A stretch of 64,000 nucleotides of DNA from Streptomyces sp. SID486. Its GTDB lineage: Bacteria; Actinomycetota; Actinomycetes; Streptomycetales; Streptomycetaceae. A program made the translations under genes and the position numbers. This document shows positions 52,774 to 61,651 of this stretch, one piece after another (within the stretch, counting starts at the first letter, position 1; each line of letters starts with the position of its first letter). Below the pieces are notes generated by a model. The model did not search any database. It was given only the letters and a program-made list of their open reading frames with translations, and had not been told where the DNA came from. The DNA is taken from contig NZ_WWJT01000404.1 of NCBI RefSeq assembly GCF_009865385.1, positions 23,578 through 87,577 on the forward strand, written 5' to 3'.

Positions 52774-54285
52774 CAGTTCGTCCTCGACGCCATCGCCGGA
52801 GGTCACGGCCGTGGTGTCGGGACGGCCGGCGTTGACGAAGGTGAACGCGATCAGCGAGGCGAGCGCCAGGATGCCGACGGCGACCCAGATCGCGGCCGTG
52901 TAGCCGTGCACCATGCCCTCCAGCTTGACCAGCTGCTGCGGCTTGGCGCTGGCAGCGGCGATGTGGTCCTTGATGTAGGACGTGGTCGCCGAGGCGGCGA
53001 TCGTGTTCAGCAGGGCGGTGCCGATCGCGCCGCCCACCTGCTGCGAGGTGTTGACCATCGCGGAGGCGACACCGGCATCCCGGGGCTGGACACCCTGCGT
53101 GGCCAGGGACATCGCCGGCATGAACGCCGTACCCATGCCGAGACCGAGCAGCAGCATCGCGGGCAGCAGCAGCGCGGCGTACGAGGAGTCGATCTCCAGC
53201 TGGGTCAGCAGCAGCATGCCGAGCGCGGCGAGGAGGAAGCCGGGGCCCATCAGCAGCCGGGCCGGGACCCGCGTCATCAGGCGGGCACCGATCTGGGTGG
53301 AACCGGTGATCATGCCGGCCACCATCGGCAGGAACGCGAACCCGGTCTTGACCGGCGAGTAGCCCTTCACGACCTGGAGGTAGTAGGTCAGGAAGAGGAA
53401 CAGGCCGAACATGCCGATGATCGCGAGACCGAGGGAGAGGTAGATGCCGCCGCGGTTGCGGTCGGTCACCACGCGCAGCGGCAGCAGCGGGGCCTTGACC
53501 TTGGACTCCACCACCACGAAGGCGAGGAGCAGCACCACGGACGCGACGAACATCGACACGGTCACCGTGTCACCCCAGCCGTCGGACTCGGCGCGGGTGA
53601 AGCCGTACACGAGGGCGACCAGGCCGAGGGTGGACAGGATCACGCCCGGGATGTCGAGCGGGGAGCGGTTGCGTCCGCCCTCCGGCTCGCGGATGACGAA
53701 GTAGGCACCGGCCGCGGCGACCACGGCGAACGGGATGTTCACGAAGAAGGTCCAGCGCCAGTCCAGGTACTCGGTGAGGAAACCGCCGAGGATCAGGCCG
53801 ACGGCACCGCCGCCGCCCGCGATGGCGCCGTAGATGCCGAACGCCTTGGCGCGCTCCTTGGCGTCGGTGAACATCACGGCGAGCAGGGACAGCGCGGCCG
53901 GGGCGAGCAGTGCGCCGAAGACGCCCTGGAGGGCGCGGGCACCGAACATCATCGCGCCGGTGGTGGCGGCACCGCCGAGCGCGGAGGCGGCGGCGAAACC
54001 GCCCAGCCCCAGCACGAAGGCACGCTTGCGGCCCCACAGGTCGGCGATCCGGCCGCCGAAGAGCAGCAGACCGCCGAAGGCGAGGGCGTAGGCGGTGACG
54101 ACCCACTGCCGGTTGCCGTCGGATATGCCGAGATCGGTCTGGGCGGAGGGCAGAGCGATGTTCACGATGGTGGCGTCCAGGACGACCATCAGCTGGGCGA
54201 GCGCGATGAAGACGAGCGCTTTCCAGCGGTTGGCGTCGCCGCTGGGAGCGGCGGCGCGGGGAGCCTTGAGGGCTGTTTCGGACAT
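52750..54285 (-). CDS. DHA2-type MFS exporter
   Basis: 511 residues from ATG at 54285, 14 helices. LAQLMVVLDATIVNIALPSA in helix 1, GGRIADLWGRKRAFVLGLGG in loop 2-3, and AIAGGGGAVGLILGGFLTEY in helix 5 place it with drug/H+ antiporters. It follows a TetR gene on the same strand, the likely repressor, but a 351-base repeat-bearing gap separates them, so it may have its own promoter. The longer reading to 54360 is not supported. Confidence 0.92.
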   Translation of the reverse strand: MSETALKAPRAAAPSGDANRWKALVFIALAQLMVVLDATIVNIALPSAQTDLGISDGNRQWVVTAYALAFGGLLLFGGRIADLWGRKRAFVLGLGGFAAASALGGAATTGAMMFGARALQGVFGALLAPAALSLLAVMFTDAKERAKAFGIYGAIAGGGGAVGLILGGFLTEYLDWRWTFFVNIPFAVVAAAGAYFVIREPEGGRNRSPLDIPGVILSTLGLVALVYGFTRAESDGWGDTVTVSMFVASVVLLLAFVVVESKVKAPLLPLRVVTDRNRGGIYLSLGLAIIGMFGLFLFLTYYLQVVKGYSPVKTGFAFLPMVAGMITGSTQIGARLMTRVPARLLMGPGFLLAALGMLLLTQLEIDSSYAALLLPAMLLLGLGMGTAFMPAMSLATQGVQPRDAGVASAMVNTSQQVGGAIGTALLNTIAASATTSYIKDHIAAASAKPQQLVKLEGMVHGYTAAIWVAVGILALASLIAFTFVNAGRPDTTAVTSGDGVEDELPVPVVAH

Positions 54286-54636
54286 GGAGGTACCCACTTC
54301 GGGACTTCGTGACTTCGTGACGGAAGACGTACGGAAGGCGTGTCGGACGGCGGGACGCAAGACGCGTCTACGGCGTGGCGGAAGACGTGTTGGCCGACGC
54401 GACGGAAGACGTGCCGGACGGCGCTACGGAAGACGTGCCGTACGGCGTGAAGGAAGTCGTGTCGGACGGCGGTGACGAAAAACGGCGAGAAAGGCGAGAA
54501 AACGGAGTAAGGCGGAGAGACGGAAGAACGTGGAGCCGGGAGAGAACGTGGAGCCGGGAGAGACGGAGAGGCCGGGGTGGCGGGACCGGCCTGTTGCCTG
54601 GGTGGGTGGACTGATGACGGGCGCTGAACTGATCGG
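54286..54636. repeat. repeat-bearing gap between the TetR and MFS genes
   Basis: No gene seen. 54378-54470 holds about four copies of a 24-base unit around GGAAGACGTGCCGGACGGCG. 54530-54560 holds AACGTGGAGCCGGGAGAG twice. The stretch would be transcribed as the leader of the MFS mRNA or the linker of a bicistronic mRNA. Confidence 0.65.
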
Positions 54637-55284
54637 TCAGGAGTCGCGCAGCTCCTTGATGCTGACGGCCCTGCCGGGAAGGGCGGAGCGGGCGGGGGCG
54701 CGCAGACCGTCGAGGAACAGCTGCAGGTGGCGGTGGACGAAGCGGTCGCCGCGGAGGCAGTCCGTGCCGGCCGGGGGCCGGCTCAACTGGCTCACGACGA
54801 TCAGCAGATCGCCCACGCCGACGTCCGGCCGGAGCTGACCGGCCTCTTCGGCCCGTCCCATGAGCTCCTCCACGAGCCGCTCGATGCGCTCCCGGGAGGC
54901 CACCAGGTCGGGATGGTTCTGGTCGAAGGTGCTGGACACCATGGGGCACAGCGCGCTGATCCGCTCGTCGGCGGCGGCGTGCACGAAGTGCTCCAGGGCG
55001 GCGAAGGCGTCCCCGGTCTCCGCGAGAGCCAGTTCGGCCGCCCCGGCCGTACGGTCCATGACGGAACAGACGACCTCGCGGACGAGGGCGTCACGGTCGG
55101 GGAAGTTGCGGTACACCGTGGCGTTTCCGACGCCGGCCCGTCGGGCGATCTCGTCGAGCGGCACATCCGGGCCGTGCTCGACGAACATCTCGCGGGCGGC
55201 GGTGACGATCCGCTCCCGGTTGCGCAGGGCGTCGGCGCGAGGCCGGGACACCTTGCGCACGGCGGGGAGGGTCGCGGTCGGCAC
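54637..55284 (-). CDS. TetR family regulator of the MFS exporter
   Basis: 215 residues. ADALRNRERIVTAAREMFVE .. IARRAGVGNATVYRNFPDRD (about 22-65) is the helix-turn-helix. The C-terminal region resembles the SbtR/TetR_C_33 type. GTG at 55284 has AAGGAG 5 nt upstream; a GTG two codons earlier is less well spaced. It is upstream of and on the same strand as the exporter gene. Confidence 0.9.
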   Translation of the reverse strand: MPTATLPAVRKVSRPRADALRNRERIVTAAREMFVEHGPDVPLDEIARRAGVGNATVYRNFPDRDALVREVVCSVMDRTAGAAELALAETGDAFAALEHFVHAAADERISALCPMVSSTFDQNHPDLVASRERIERLVEELMGRAEEAGQLRPDVGVGDLLIVVSQLSRPPAGTDCLRGDRFVHRHLQLFLDGLRAPARSALPGRAVSIKELRDS

Positions 55285-55332
55285 GGGCACTCCTTGAAGG
55301 ACGAGACTGCTGGGGCGATCCGGGGAGCAGGT

Positions 55333-55375
55333 CCCCGTTTCGCTCGGACACTGGGCTAAACGGGGAAGGCGTCCC
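55333..55375. promoter_or_regulatory. candidate TetR operator
   Basis: CCCCGTTT (55333-55340) and AAACGGGG (55358-55365) form an 8-bp inverted repeat with 17 bases between; AACGGGGA then meets TCCCCGGTT across 5 bases, a near-palindrome. Lies 50-90 bp before the TetR start. Confidence 0.5.
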
Positions 55376-55568
55376 CGGTTATTTCCCGGCCGCGGAAAGA
55401 ATGCATGTGACCTGAGACACAATCACCGTCCGCCGGCTTTCACCCCTACGCGGGCGCGCATTCCCACCTTCGGTCTCCTCCAGCGCGCGGCCGCCGCGCC
55501 GCCGACACAGGGTGAGCGCATGGGTGCAGCCGGAGATCGGCGGCTGCCGTGGCGCGAAAGGTCCCTGC

Positions 55569-56846
55569 ATGCAGCCGCAGCCGCCGCCCCGCCGCATACG
55601 CCGGCGCCGGATAGCCGCCCTCGCCCTGGTGACCGTACTGACCCTCGCGGTCAGCACCTCGGCCGGGACCGGACATCTGACGGCGCCCACCACCGCCGGC
55701 CCCATCGGCCTGGCCCGCTCCTCCGCACTCGTACCCTGCATGATCCACAGCGCGATGGACGTGCAGATGACCGAGGGTCTGCCCACTCCGCCCGGGTACT
55801 CCCGCTCCACGGGCACGGTCCGCGCCCTGACCCTGATGGTCGACTTCGCCGACGCGCCCGGCCAGGGCAGCGCCATGGACCGCTTCCACGAGTTCTTCCC
55901 GCAGACCCAGGACTGGTTCCGCGCCGCGTCGTACGGCCGTCTCGACTACCGCCCCGAGACCCCCGTCACCGACTGGCTGCGCATGCCGAAGCGTTTCCGG
56001 GACTACGGCATAGAGCGCGGCGCACCCTTCGACCCCGGCTACCGGAACCTGGTCCAGGACATAGTGGCCGCCGCCGACCCGACCGTGGACTTCCGCAGCT
56101 ACGACCTGCTCAACGTGCTCGTCACCCCGAACGCCGGACCCTCCGCCCTGGACACCGTGCTGTCCGTGACGTTCGCCGGCAACGACGACGCACCGGTCGC
56201 CGACGGCATACGCATATCCAACGCCTCCTTCGTCTACTCCCGCCAGGACGACGGCTCCGGCTCCTACGACCGCACCGGCTACCGGGTCCTCCCCCACGAG
56301 AACGGCCACACCTTCGGCCTGCCCGACCTGTACACGCAGGACGGCGGGGGCGCGGTCGGGCACTGGGACATCATGAGCGAGGACTGGGGCGCCAACAACG
56401 ATCTGCTCGGCTGGCACAAGTGGAAGCTGGGCTGGCTGGACGGCGGCCAGGTCGGCTGCGCGTCGGCACGGGGCAAAGTGGAGTTCACCCTGTCCCCGCT
56501 GTACAGGCCGGGCGGCGGGAAGCTGGTCCTGGTGCCGGTCACCTCGCGCACCACCTACGCGCTGGAGGTCCGCGCACAGGGCGGCAACGACGAGGCCGTG
56601 TGCCGCCCGGGTGTCCTCATCTACCGGATCGACTCCACGGTCGACACCGGCCGCGGCCCGATCACCGTCTTCGACAGCCACCGCGCCAGCGGCGGCTGCA
56701 CCCGCAGCCCCAACGTCCACACGGAACTCTCCGACGCCCCCTTCACCCCGGGCGAGACCTTCAAGGACCCCCGGCACGGCATCGCGGTACAGGTGGTGAG
56801 CACGGACGACGACGGCAACTACCGGATCCGGATCACTCGGGGCTAA
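55569..56846 (+). CDS. secreted M6 family (immune inhibitor A-like) metalloprotease
   Basis: 425 residues. Signal peptide: basic RRIRRRRIAALALVTVLTLA with a likely cut after AVSTSAG. Catalytic zinc motif HENGH at about 243-247 within VLPHENGHTFGLPDLY, where HExxH is followed by the third ligand Asp/His region (VGHWDIMSEDWG). RALTLMVDFADAP and SYGRLDYRP match M6 family heads. It lacks the long C-terminal domains of Bacillus InhA. ATG at 55569 with AAAGG upstream. Probably degrades extracellular proteins. Confidence 0.9.
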   Translation: MQPQPPPRRIRRRRIAALALVTVLTLAVSTSAGTGHLTAPTTAGPIGLARSSALVPCMIHSAMDVQMTEGLPTPPGYSRSTGTVRALTLMVDFADAPGQGSAMDRFHEFFPQTQDWFRAASYGRLDYRPETPVTDWLRMPKRFRDYGIERGAPFDPGYRNLVQDIVAAADPTVDFRSYDLLNVLVTPNAGPSALDTVLSVTFAGNDDAPVADGIRISNASFVYSRQDDGSGSYDRTGYRVLPHENGHTFGLPDLYTQDGGGAVGHWDIMSEDWGANNDLLGWHKWKLGWLDGGQVGCASARGKVEFTLSPLYRPGGGKLVLVPVTSRTTYALEVRAQGGNDEAVCRPGVLIYRIDSTVDTGRGPITVFDSHRASGGCTRSPNVHTELSDAPFTPGETFKDPRHGIAVQVVSTDDDGNYRIRITRG

Positions 56847-56876
56847 GGCTGAGGCAAGGGGGCGAAGTTCGATTAC

Positions 56877-56950
56877 CGGGGAATGAGGAGTACTCCCGGG
56901 GAACGAGGAGTGTTCCCGGGGAACGAGGAGTGTTCCCGGGGAACGAGGAG
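56877..56950 (+). repeat. 20-bp tandem repeat of hairpin-forming units
   Basis: CGGGGAACGAGGAGTGTTCC, 3.7 copies (56877, 56897, 56917, 56937). Each unit holds GGGAAC and GTTCCC, so each can fold into a small hairpin. It lies 30 bases after the protease stop and may act as terminator. Confidence 0.88.
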
Positions 56951-57013
56951 CCGACCGGGGCGGCCGCAGCGGAGCTTTAAGCAGCCCGGTCCATTGCGTC
57001 AGCTGTCGTCGGA

Positions 57014-57127
57014 CGGCGCTCGGGGCCACGCGGAAGAGGCGTCCAGTCGCGCGTCGCAGGCGTGGAGGCGCGGCGCTCGGGGCTACACGGAAGGGGCGTC
57101 GAGTCGCGCGTCGCAGGCGTGGAGGCG
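57014..57127. repeat. 57-bp tandem duplication across the 3' end of a small gene
   Basis: Copies at 57014-57070 and 57071-57127 match at about 52 of 57 positions. Being 19 codons long it keeps frame. The copy inside the gene carries the TAG stop; the other has TGG at the same place. Confidence 0.88.
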
Positions 57128-57406
57128 CTCACGGGCCCTGCCGGCGATCCTGCGGATGCCACTGCGCGTCTGGTTGAGCCGCTGGGAGATCTCCGCGGCC
57201 ACCTGCATGGTCTCACCGAACTGCCCCAGGAGTCCGGAGGCGGACGGAGCCCATACGCCTTCCACCGCATAGCGATCGACGACCGTTTCGCACGTGGCGA
57301 GAAGCGCCGTCATGAGGCGATGGAATTCCGCCACGTCCTCCTTGGTGAAGTCACTGTCGGTCAACTGACGGACAGGCTGCAGAGCTGGCACATGCATGCC
57401 AAGCAT
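57083..57406 (-). CDS. small helical protein divergent from the regulator module
   Basis: 107 residues from ATG at 57406: LTDSDFTKEDVAEFHRLMTA, CETVVDRYAVEGVWAPSASG, GETMQVAAEISQRLNQTRSG, then a basic helix RRIAGRARERLHACDARL. All-helical, no membrane segment; family not recognised. The ribosome site is weak, and ATG at 57397 is another possible start. It faces the HTH gene across 331 bases with shared AACGAT/ATCGTT sites, so it may belong to the same regulon. The C-terminal codons are part of a 57-bp duplication. Confidence 0.6.
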   Translation of the reverse strand: MLGMHVPALQPVRQLTDSDFTKEDVAEFHRLMTALLATCETVVDRYAVEGVWAPSASGLLGQFGETMQVAAEISQRLNQTRSGIRRIAGRARERLHACDARLDAPSV

Positions 57407-57737
57407 CCAATCTGATAGTCGAATTGCAAACGGATGACTGGCTTCGCGACGCGCGGCGGGAACCCCAGCACCATGCGGCCACCGACGGCTCCGGCACAGG
57501 ATCGTGCTACGCCCGAACACATGCTGTCAACGATAGTTTTCGTCTAGCTATCGATCGTTGAGTGCTCGCTCGCCGGCACATCGCGCCGGCACATGGGGAG
57601 CCGTCACGGGCCGACGGCACGGCACGGCACGTCAGCGATCGACAGCTCGGCCATAAACGATCGTTGATACCCGGGGGAGGCGTCGATAGGGTGCCCTGCA
57701 CACTGACCTGAGCGCCCGCGCACCCTGGAGGCCGCTG
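57407..57737. promoter_or_regulatory. divergent promoter region with AACGAT/ATCGTT sites
   Basis: AACGATCGTT is a perfect 10-bp palindrome at 57656-57665. At 57529-57559, AACGATAG and CTATCGATCGTT form a gapped repeat holding the same half-sites. They fall at each end of the region, near each gene, as expected for binding sites of the neighbouring HTH protein. No gene is seen here. Confidence 0.6.
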
Positions 57738-58364
57738 GTGGACCCTGCCCCGCCTCTGTCAGCGACGGTCGAGCGTCTTCAGGCACTGATCCGAGAGCGA
57801 GGGACGGATCCCGCGGAGCTGCTCGACCCCGCGGAGCTGGCAGACAGAACAGCCCTGTCCGAAGACACCGTTCGCACCTTGCTGCGGGGCGGTGAACCGA
57901 CGGCCGATACCGTCAACGACCGGGTTCGCACCCGCATCAAGGCGCTCGCCGACGCCTACCTGACGAGGACCGGCAAGCGCATGTCGGACCTCGCCGGCAG
58001 CATTTCGCAGCAGTTGGGCATCTCCGCGTTCTGGGCGCGGAAGGTGTGCTCCGGCGAAAAGGTCCCCAGCGTGGAACTCCTGCACGGCCTGGTGGACTTC
58101 TTCGGGGTCAAAGGAGGCGAGGCGTTCTTCACGGCCCCGGCCTCCGAGGCTCTGAACCAGGCGCTGCTGCCCATGCTCGCCGCGGCGCAGCCGACGCCGG
58201 ACAGACCGCAAGCCGCGGGTGATCCACTGACCGAAGTCCTGTGGGAGTACGACGACGTGCGCGGCATCGCCCTGCGGCAGGCGCGCGATCTCCCTCCGGA
58301 GCGCTGGAAGGTGCTCAACGCGACGCTGAAGGCCCTGCTGGATCTCGACGACGAAGGACACTGA
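57738..58364 (+). CDS. XRE-like helix-turn-helix regulator, first gene of the four-gene module
   Basis: 208 residues from GTG at 57738 with GGAGG 8 nt upstream. Residues 1-65 form a first all-helical part that also looks like an HTH (ADRTALSEDTVRTLLRGGEP). The second HTH is at about 88-130: RMSDLAGSISQQLGISAFWA .. EKVPSVELLHGLVDFFGVKG, Xre type. The C-terminus is acidic-helical (PERWKVLNATLKALLDLDDE). Its stop overlaps the ATG of the HExxH gene (TGATG). Such HTH/HExxH pairs act as repressor and antirepressor protease in phage and ICE systems. Confidence 0.85.
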   Translation: MDPAPPLSATVERLQALIRERGTDPAELLDPAELADRTALSEDTVRTLLRGGEPTADTVNDRVRTRIKALADAYLTRTGKRMSDLAGSISQQLGISAFWARKVCSGEKVPSVELLHGLVDFFGVKGGEAFFTAPASEALNQALLPMLAAAQPTPDRPQAAGDPLTEVLWEYDDVRGIALRQARDLPPERWKVLNATLKALLDLDDEGH

Positions 58365-58972
58365 TGAACACGGGACCGAAAGCGATGCGGAAGCTCAGCG
58401 CCCGACTCGTCGGGACCATCAGGCCGCTGGTCGGAAAAGAGGATGTCGTCCTCTCCATAGGACAGGCGCTCAGCCAGGTGCGTGGCCGCCCGGTCCGGTT
58501 GCGCGTAGCGGAATTCCCACCGGCGACAGCCAGCGGGTTATGGGTGGACCGCACCAGCCACGACCTGATCGTCTACGAGAAGAACACCGATCCTGAGCAC
58601 CAGCTTGTGATCATCGGTCACGAGGCGTGGCACATGTTCCAGGGTCATGGTGGCAACGGCGCCGGCCACGGCGTCGCCGCGTCACGCGCGGGAAAGAACG
58701 AGACCGCAGGTGCGCTGGCGGAACTCGTGGCCCGTGTCTCCGCGGCGACTGACACCGACCTTTCTCCCGACGCGCCCATGGATGCCGCGCTCCACTTCGC
58801 CGCCCGCGCCGACGCCCGCGACATCGACGAAGAGGTCGAGGCGGAACACTTCGGTTTCCGGTTCGCCACCGACGTGCAGACCGTCCTGGCGGAGACGCGC
58901 GTGCCGGTCGACCCCCACAACCTTGCCGGGCGCATCCATGCCTCCATGGCGCACCCCTTCCGCCGGCTCTGA
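58364..58972 (+). CDS. ImmA/IrrE-like HExxH protein, second gene of the module
   Basis: 202 residues. Residues 86-90 HEAWH, in IIGHEAWHMFQGHGGNG, form a zinc-protease HExxH motif as in ImmA/IrrE proteins. DHDLIVYEKN-like DRTSHDLIVYEKNTDPEHQL precedes it, as in ImmA. A later acidic residue set (DARDIDEEVEAEHFGFRFAT) could give the third ligand. It is translationally coupled to the HTH gene. Prediction: it cuts or displaces the HTH protein on a signal. Called toxin-like or ParH-like in some Streptomyces genomes from memory; the activity is unproven. Confidence 0.75.
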   Translation: MNTGPKAMRKLSARLVGTIRPLVGKEDVVLSIGQALSQVRGRPVRLRVAEFPPATASGLWVDRTSHDLIVYEKNTDPEHQLVIIGHEAWHMFQGHGGNGAGHGVAASRAGKNETAGALAELVARVSAATDTDLSPDAPMDAALHFAARADARDIDEEVEAEHFGFRFATDVQTVLAETRVPVDPHNLAGRIHASMAHPFRRL

Positions 58973-59014
58973 TCCGGCTCGCCCCACCCACTCACCGAGA
59001 AGGGAAGCAGCACG

Positions 59015-60205
59015 GTGACGTCCGGCCCCGGCGATCTCGGCTTCTACGTCTGCGGGACCATCCTTCTTCTGGTCTGCGCCCTGAAGATTCCCGCGCTGCT
59101 CCGCAGAAGGGGCGACACGCTGTTACGCGCTGCCTGCGTGTTGCTGTTCGCCGGAGGATGCCAGATGCTCCTGGCCGCCCCGGACTCCATCACCACGCTC
59201 AACCGGCTCACCGGAGTGCCCAATGTGGCCGCCCCCACGGTCTACACGGTGACGACCGCATTCGCCGGCGCCAGTCTCCTGCTGATCATCAACTGGCGGC
59301 CAGGGCCACCAGAGCAGACGCGGCGATTCTCACGAATATGCGTTTCCGCCTACAGCGTCGTCATCGTGGCCATCATCGTTCTGTTCTGGGCAGGAAACGC
59401 TCCCGTGGAGCAGGTCACCCTTTTCGACGTCTACTACGCTGAAACGCCCTACATTCGCGAGTTGATCCTCACGTATCTGGTGGCCCAGGGCGTGGCCATG
59501 ACGGCTGCCAGCGCACTGTGCTGGCGATGGTCCAACGACGTCCACGGTTCGCTCCGGGCAGGTCTGCGCATCCTCGCACCCGCCTACCTGACCATCGTGT
59601 GTTACGACGTCATCAGGCTCGTGGCCGTGGCTGCCCGGTGGACGGACCACAACCTGGACTTCCTCGTGGACAGGGTTTCCGTACTGCTGGCCGCTCCCGT
59701 CGCTGTTCTCGGCGCCATCGGGTTCGCGCTTCCCCTCGTCGGCCCACGCATGGCACGAACGGCCCGGGCGGTGCAGCAATTGCGGCAGCTCACACCCTTG
59801 TGGCGGGCTCTTCGGCATGTGCCCACCCCCGGCGCGATCCGTGCGCCGCAGCCATGGTGGGGTACGCCGCCGGCCGTGCTCCTCACCGGCCGTAAGACGG
59901 CCCTGTACGACGCCCTCCTGGCGCTGACACCCTACTGCGACCCCGCCGTCCGCGATTTTGCCTACCGAGCGGCACTCCGAGGCGGTGACGACGAGGCCCG
60001 CGCCGCGGCCACCGCTGACGCGGCCATGATCCTCGTCGCACGCGACCAGCAGCGCACCCACCCCGGACAGCCGCACGACGTGACGCGCGCACCGGCACGG
60101 CACGTGCAGGATCTGCTCCCCCTGTCCTCGGCGCTCACCTCGCCCGTACTGCCGAATCTCCTGGATCAACTCGGCGTCCCCAAGGAAGCAGCACATCATG
60201 AGTGA
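59015..60205 (+). CDS. MAB_1171c-like integral membrane protein, third gene of the module
   Basis: 396 residues. Seven or eight helices in residues 5-250 (GFYVCGTILLLVCALKIPAL first, DRVSVLLAAPVAVLGAIGFA last), then a cytosolic helical domain of about 150 residues with PWWGTPPAVLLTGRKTALYD and CDPAVRDFAYRAALRGG. The order matches the putative transporter family called MAB_1171c (DUF6545). GTG at 59015 with AAGGGAAG. A sensor or signal-receptor role is as likely as transport: no transporter motif is seen. Its end overlaps the next gene by 8 bases. Confidence 0.8.
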   Translation: MTSGPGDLGFYVCGTILLLVCALKIPALLRRRGDTLLRAACVLLFAGGCQMLLAAPDSITTLNRLTGVPNVAAPTVYTVTTAFAGASLLLIINWRPGPPEQTRRFSRICVSAYSVVIVAIIVLFWAGNAPVEQVTLFDVYYAETPYIRELILTYLVAQGVAMTAASALCWRWSNDVHGSLRAGLRILAPAYLTIVCYDVIRLVAVAARWTDHNLDFLVDRVSVLLAAPVAVLGAIGFALPLVGPRMARTARAVQQLRQLTPLWRALRHVPTPGAIRAPQPWWGTPPAVLLTGRKTALYDALLALTPYCDPAVRDFAYRAALRGGDDEARAAATADAAMILVARDQQRTHPGQPHDVTRAPARHVQDLLPLSSALTSPVLPNLLDQLGVPKEAAHHE

Positions 60206-61619
60206 GGCCTCGCGCCACAACCCCGTCCGCGTTGTCGTCGTCGGAGGCAGCATGGCAGGCATGCTCGCCGCAGCCGCCGTCAAGGACCACGTCGGTGCCG
60301 TCGAAATCATCGAGGCCCACGAGCTGCCCGAAGGGCCCGAGCCGCGCACCGGTGTCCCCCAGGCCGTTCACATCCACATGCTGCAGACCGGCGGCGCCGA
60401 GGCGATCGAGACCCTCCTGCCCGGCAGCACCGGCCTCCTCCTGGCCGCAGGTGCTCACCGCATACCCGTCACCACGAACATGGTCATCTGCTCGCCCGAG
60501 GGCTGGTACCGCCGCTGGCGGCGCACCACCCATTACCTGATCACCGCAAGCCGGGACCTGACCGACCACGTCGTCCGCGCACAGGTGCTCAAAGACCCCC
60601 GGGTCGCCGTGCGCACGCACACCAGGGCCGTCGGGCTGCTCGGCGACCACCGCGCCGTGACGGGGGTGCGCGTCCGCACCACCGACGGCGTGGAAGACGA
60701 TCTGCACGCCGACCTGGTCATCGACGCCTCCGGGCGGTCCACCCGCACTCCCCGCTGGCTCGCCCGGCTCGGCATCACCGGCCTCGCACAGGACGAGATC
60801 GACTCCGGTCTGGTCTATGCCAGCCGGATCTATCGCGCTCCCGTCCCCACCCGCGACTGGCCCATGGTGGGTGTGCAAGCCGACCCGCGCCTGCCCGGGC
60901 CCGGCAGCGCGGGGGGCATCCTCCCGATCGAGGGTGACCGCTGGCACGTCAGCCTGATGGGCGCCCCCGGCGGGCACCCCACCCGGGACGCGGACGCGTT
61001 CGAACCCTTCGCCCGCACCCTGCGCCACCCCCTCCTGGCCGACCTCCTGGCACATGCCGAACCGCTCACCGACGTCGCTCTCACCCACAGCACCGCCAAC
61101 CGGCGCTACTACTACGAACGGCTCGCCCACTGGCCCGAGGGCCTTGTCGCGCTGGGAGACGCGGCCGCCACCTTCAACCCCGTCTACGCGCAGGGCATAT
61201 CAGTGGCCGCGCAAGGAGCAGTCGCCCTCCGCGACCAGCTCGCCAAGGGCCTCACCACGGGGTTCGCCCGCAACGCCCAGCGCGCCATCGCCCGCCCCAT
61301 CGACCATGCGTGGGCTCTCGCAACGGGACAGGACATCCACTTCCCCACCACGAAGGGCAAGCGCCCGACCATCGCGGATCGCCTCCTGCACCGCTACGTC
61401 AGCCGCCTGTCCCGCACCGCAACAGGCTCCTTCCACGCGGCCACGGCCCTGACCGACGTACTCGCCCTTCAGGCGTCGCCCACGACACTCGTCAAACCCG
61501 GCGTGCTGCTGACGGCACTCCTCGGCCCCCTCCGCACGCCACTCGACCGGCCCCCCTTCACGCAGACCGAGCGCGACCTGCTGAACCGCGCCACCGGGCC
61601 CGACGAGTTTCCGGGCTGA
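60198..61619 (+). CDS. FAD-dependent monooxygenase, fourth gene of the module
   Basis: 473 residues. FAD Rossmann head VVVVGGSMAGMLAAAAV (about 11-27), the DG motif in DLVIDASGRSTRTPRWL, and the second FAD motif GDAAATFNPVYAQGISVAAQ (about 320-340). Family: squalene-epoxidase/aromatic-hydroxylase-like flavoproteins. No C-terminal membrane anchor. It overlaps the membrane gene by 8 bases, so the four genes form one operon. The substrate is unknown; it may make or remove the signal sensed by the module. Confidence 0.88.
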   Translation: MSEASRHNPVRVVVVGGSMAGMLAAAAVKDHVGAVEIIEAHELPEGPEPRTGVPQAVHIHMLQTGGAEAIETLLPGSTGLLLAAGAHRIPVTTNMVICSPEGWYRRWRRTTHYLITASRDLTDHVVRAQVLKDPRVAVRTHTRAVGLLGDHRAVTGVRVRTTDGVEDDLHADLVIDASGRSTRTPRWLARLGITGLAQDEIDSGLVYASRIYRAPVPTRDWPMVGVQADPRLPGPGSAGGILPIEGDRWHVSLMGAPGGHPTRDADAFEPFARTLRHPLLADLLAHAEPLTDVALTHSTANRRYYYERLAHWPEGLVALGDAAATFNPVYAQGISVAAQGAVALRDQLAKGLTTGFARNAQRAIARPIDHAWALATGQDIHFPTTKGKRPTIADRLLHRYVSRLSRTATGSFHAATALTDVLALQASPTTLVKPGVLLTALLGPLRTPLDRPPFTQTERDLLNRATGPDEFPG

Positions 61620-61651
61620 CAACAGCCAACAGAATGGGCCCGCGGGCTGGC

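Noticed and set aside
57738..58972. Classical toxin-antitoxin pair
   Set aside because: The HTH and HExxH genes fit a repressor/ImmA-like protease pair better than a toxin with an antitoxin, and they are fused in one operon with two larger genes.
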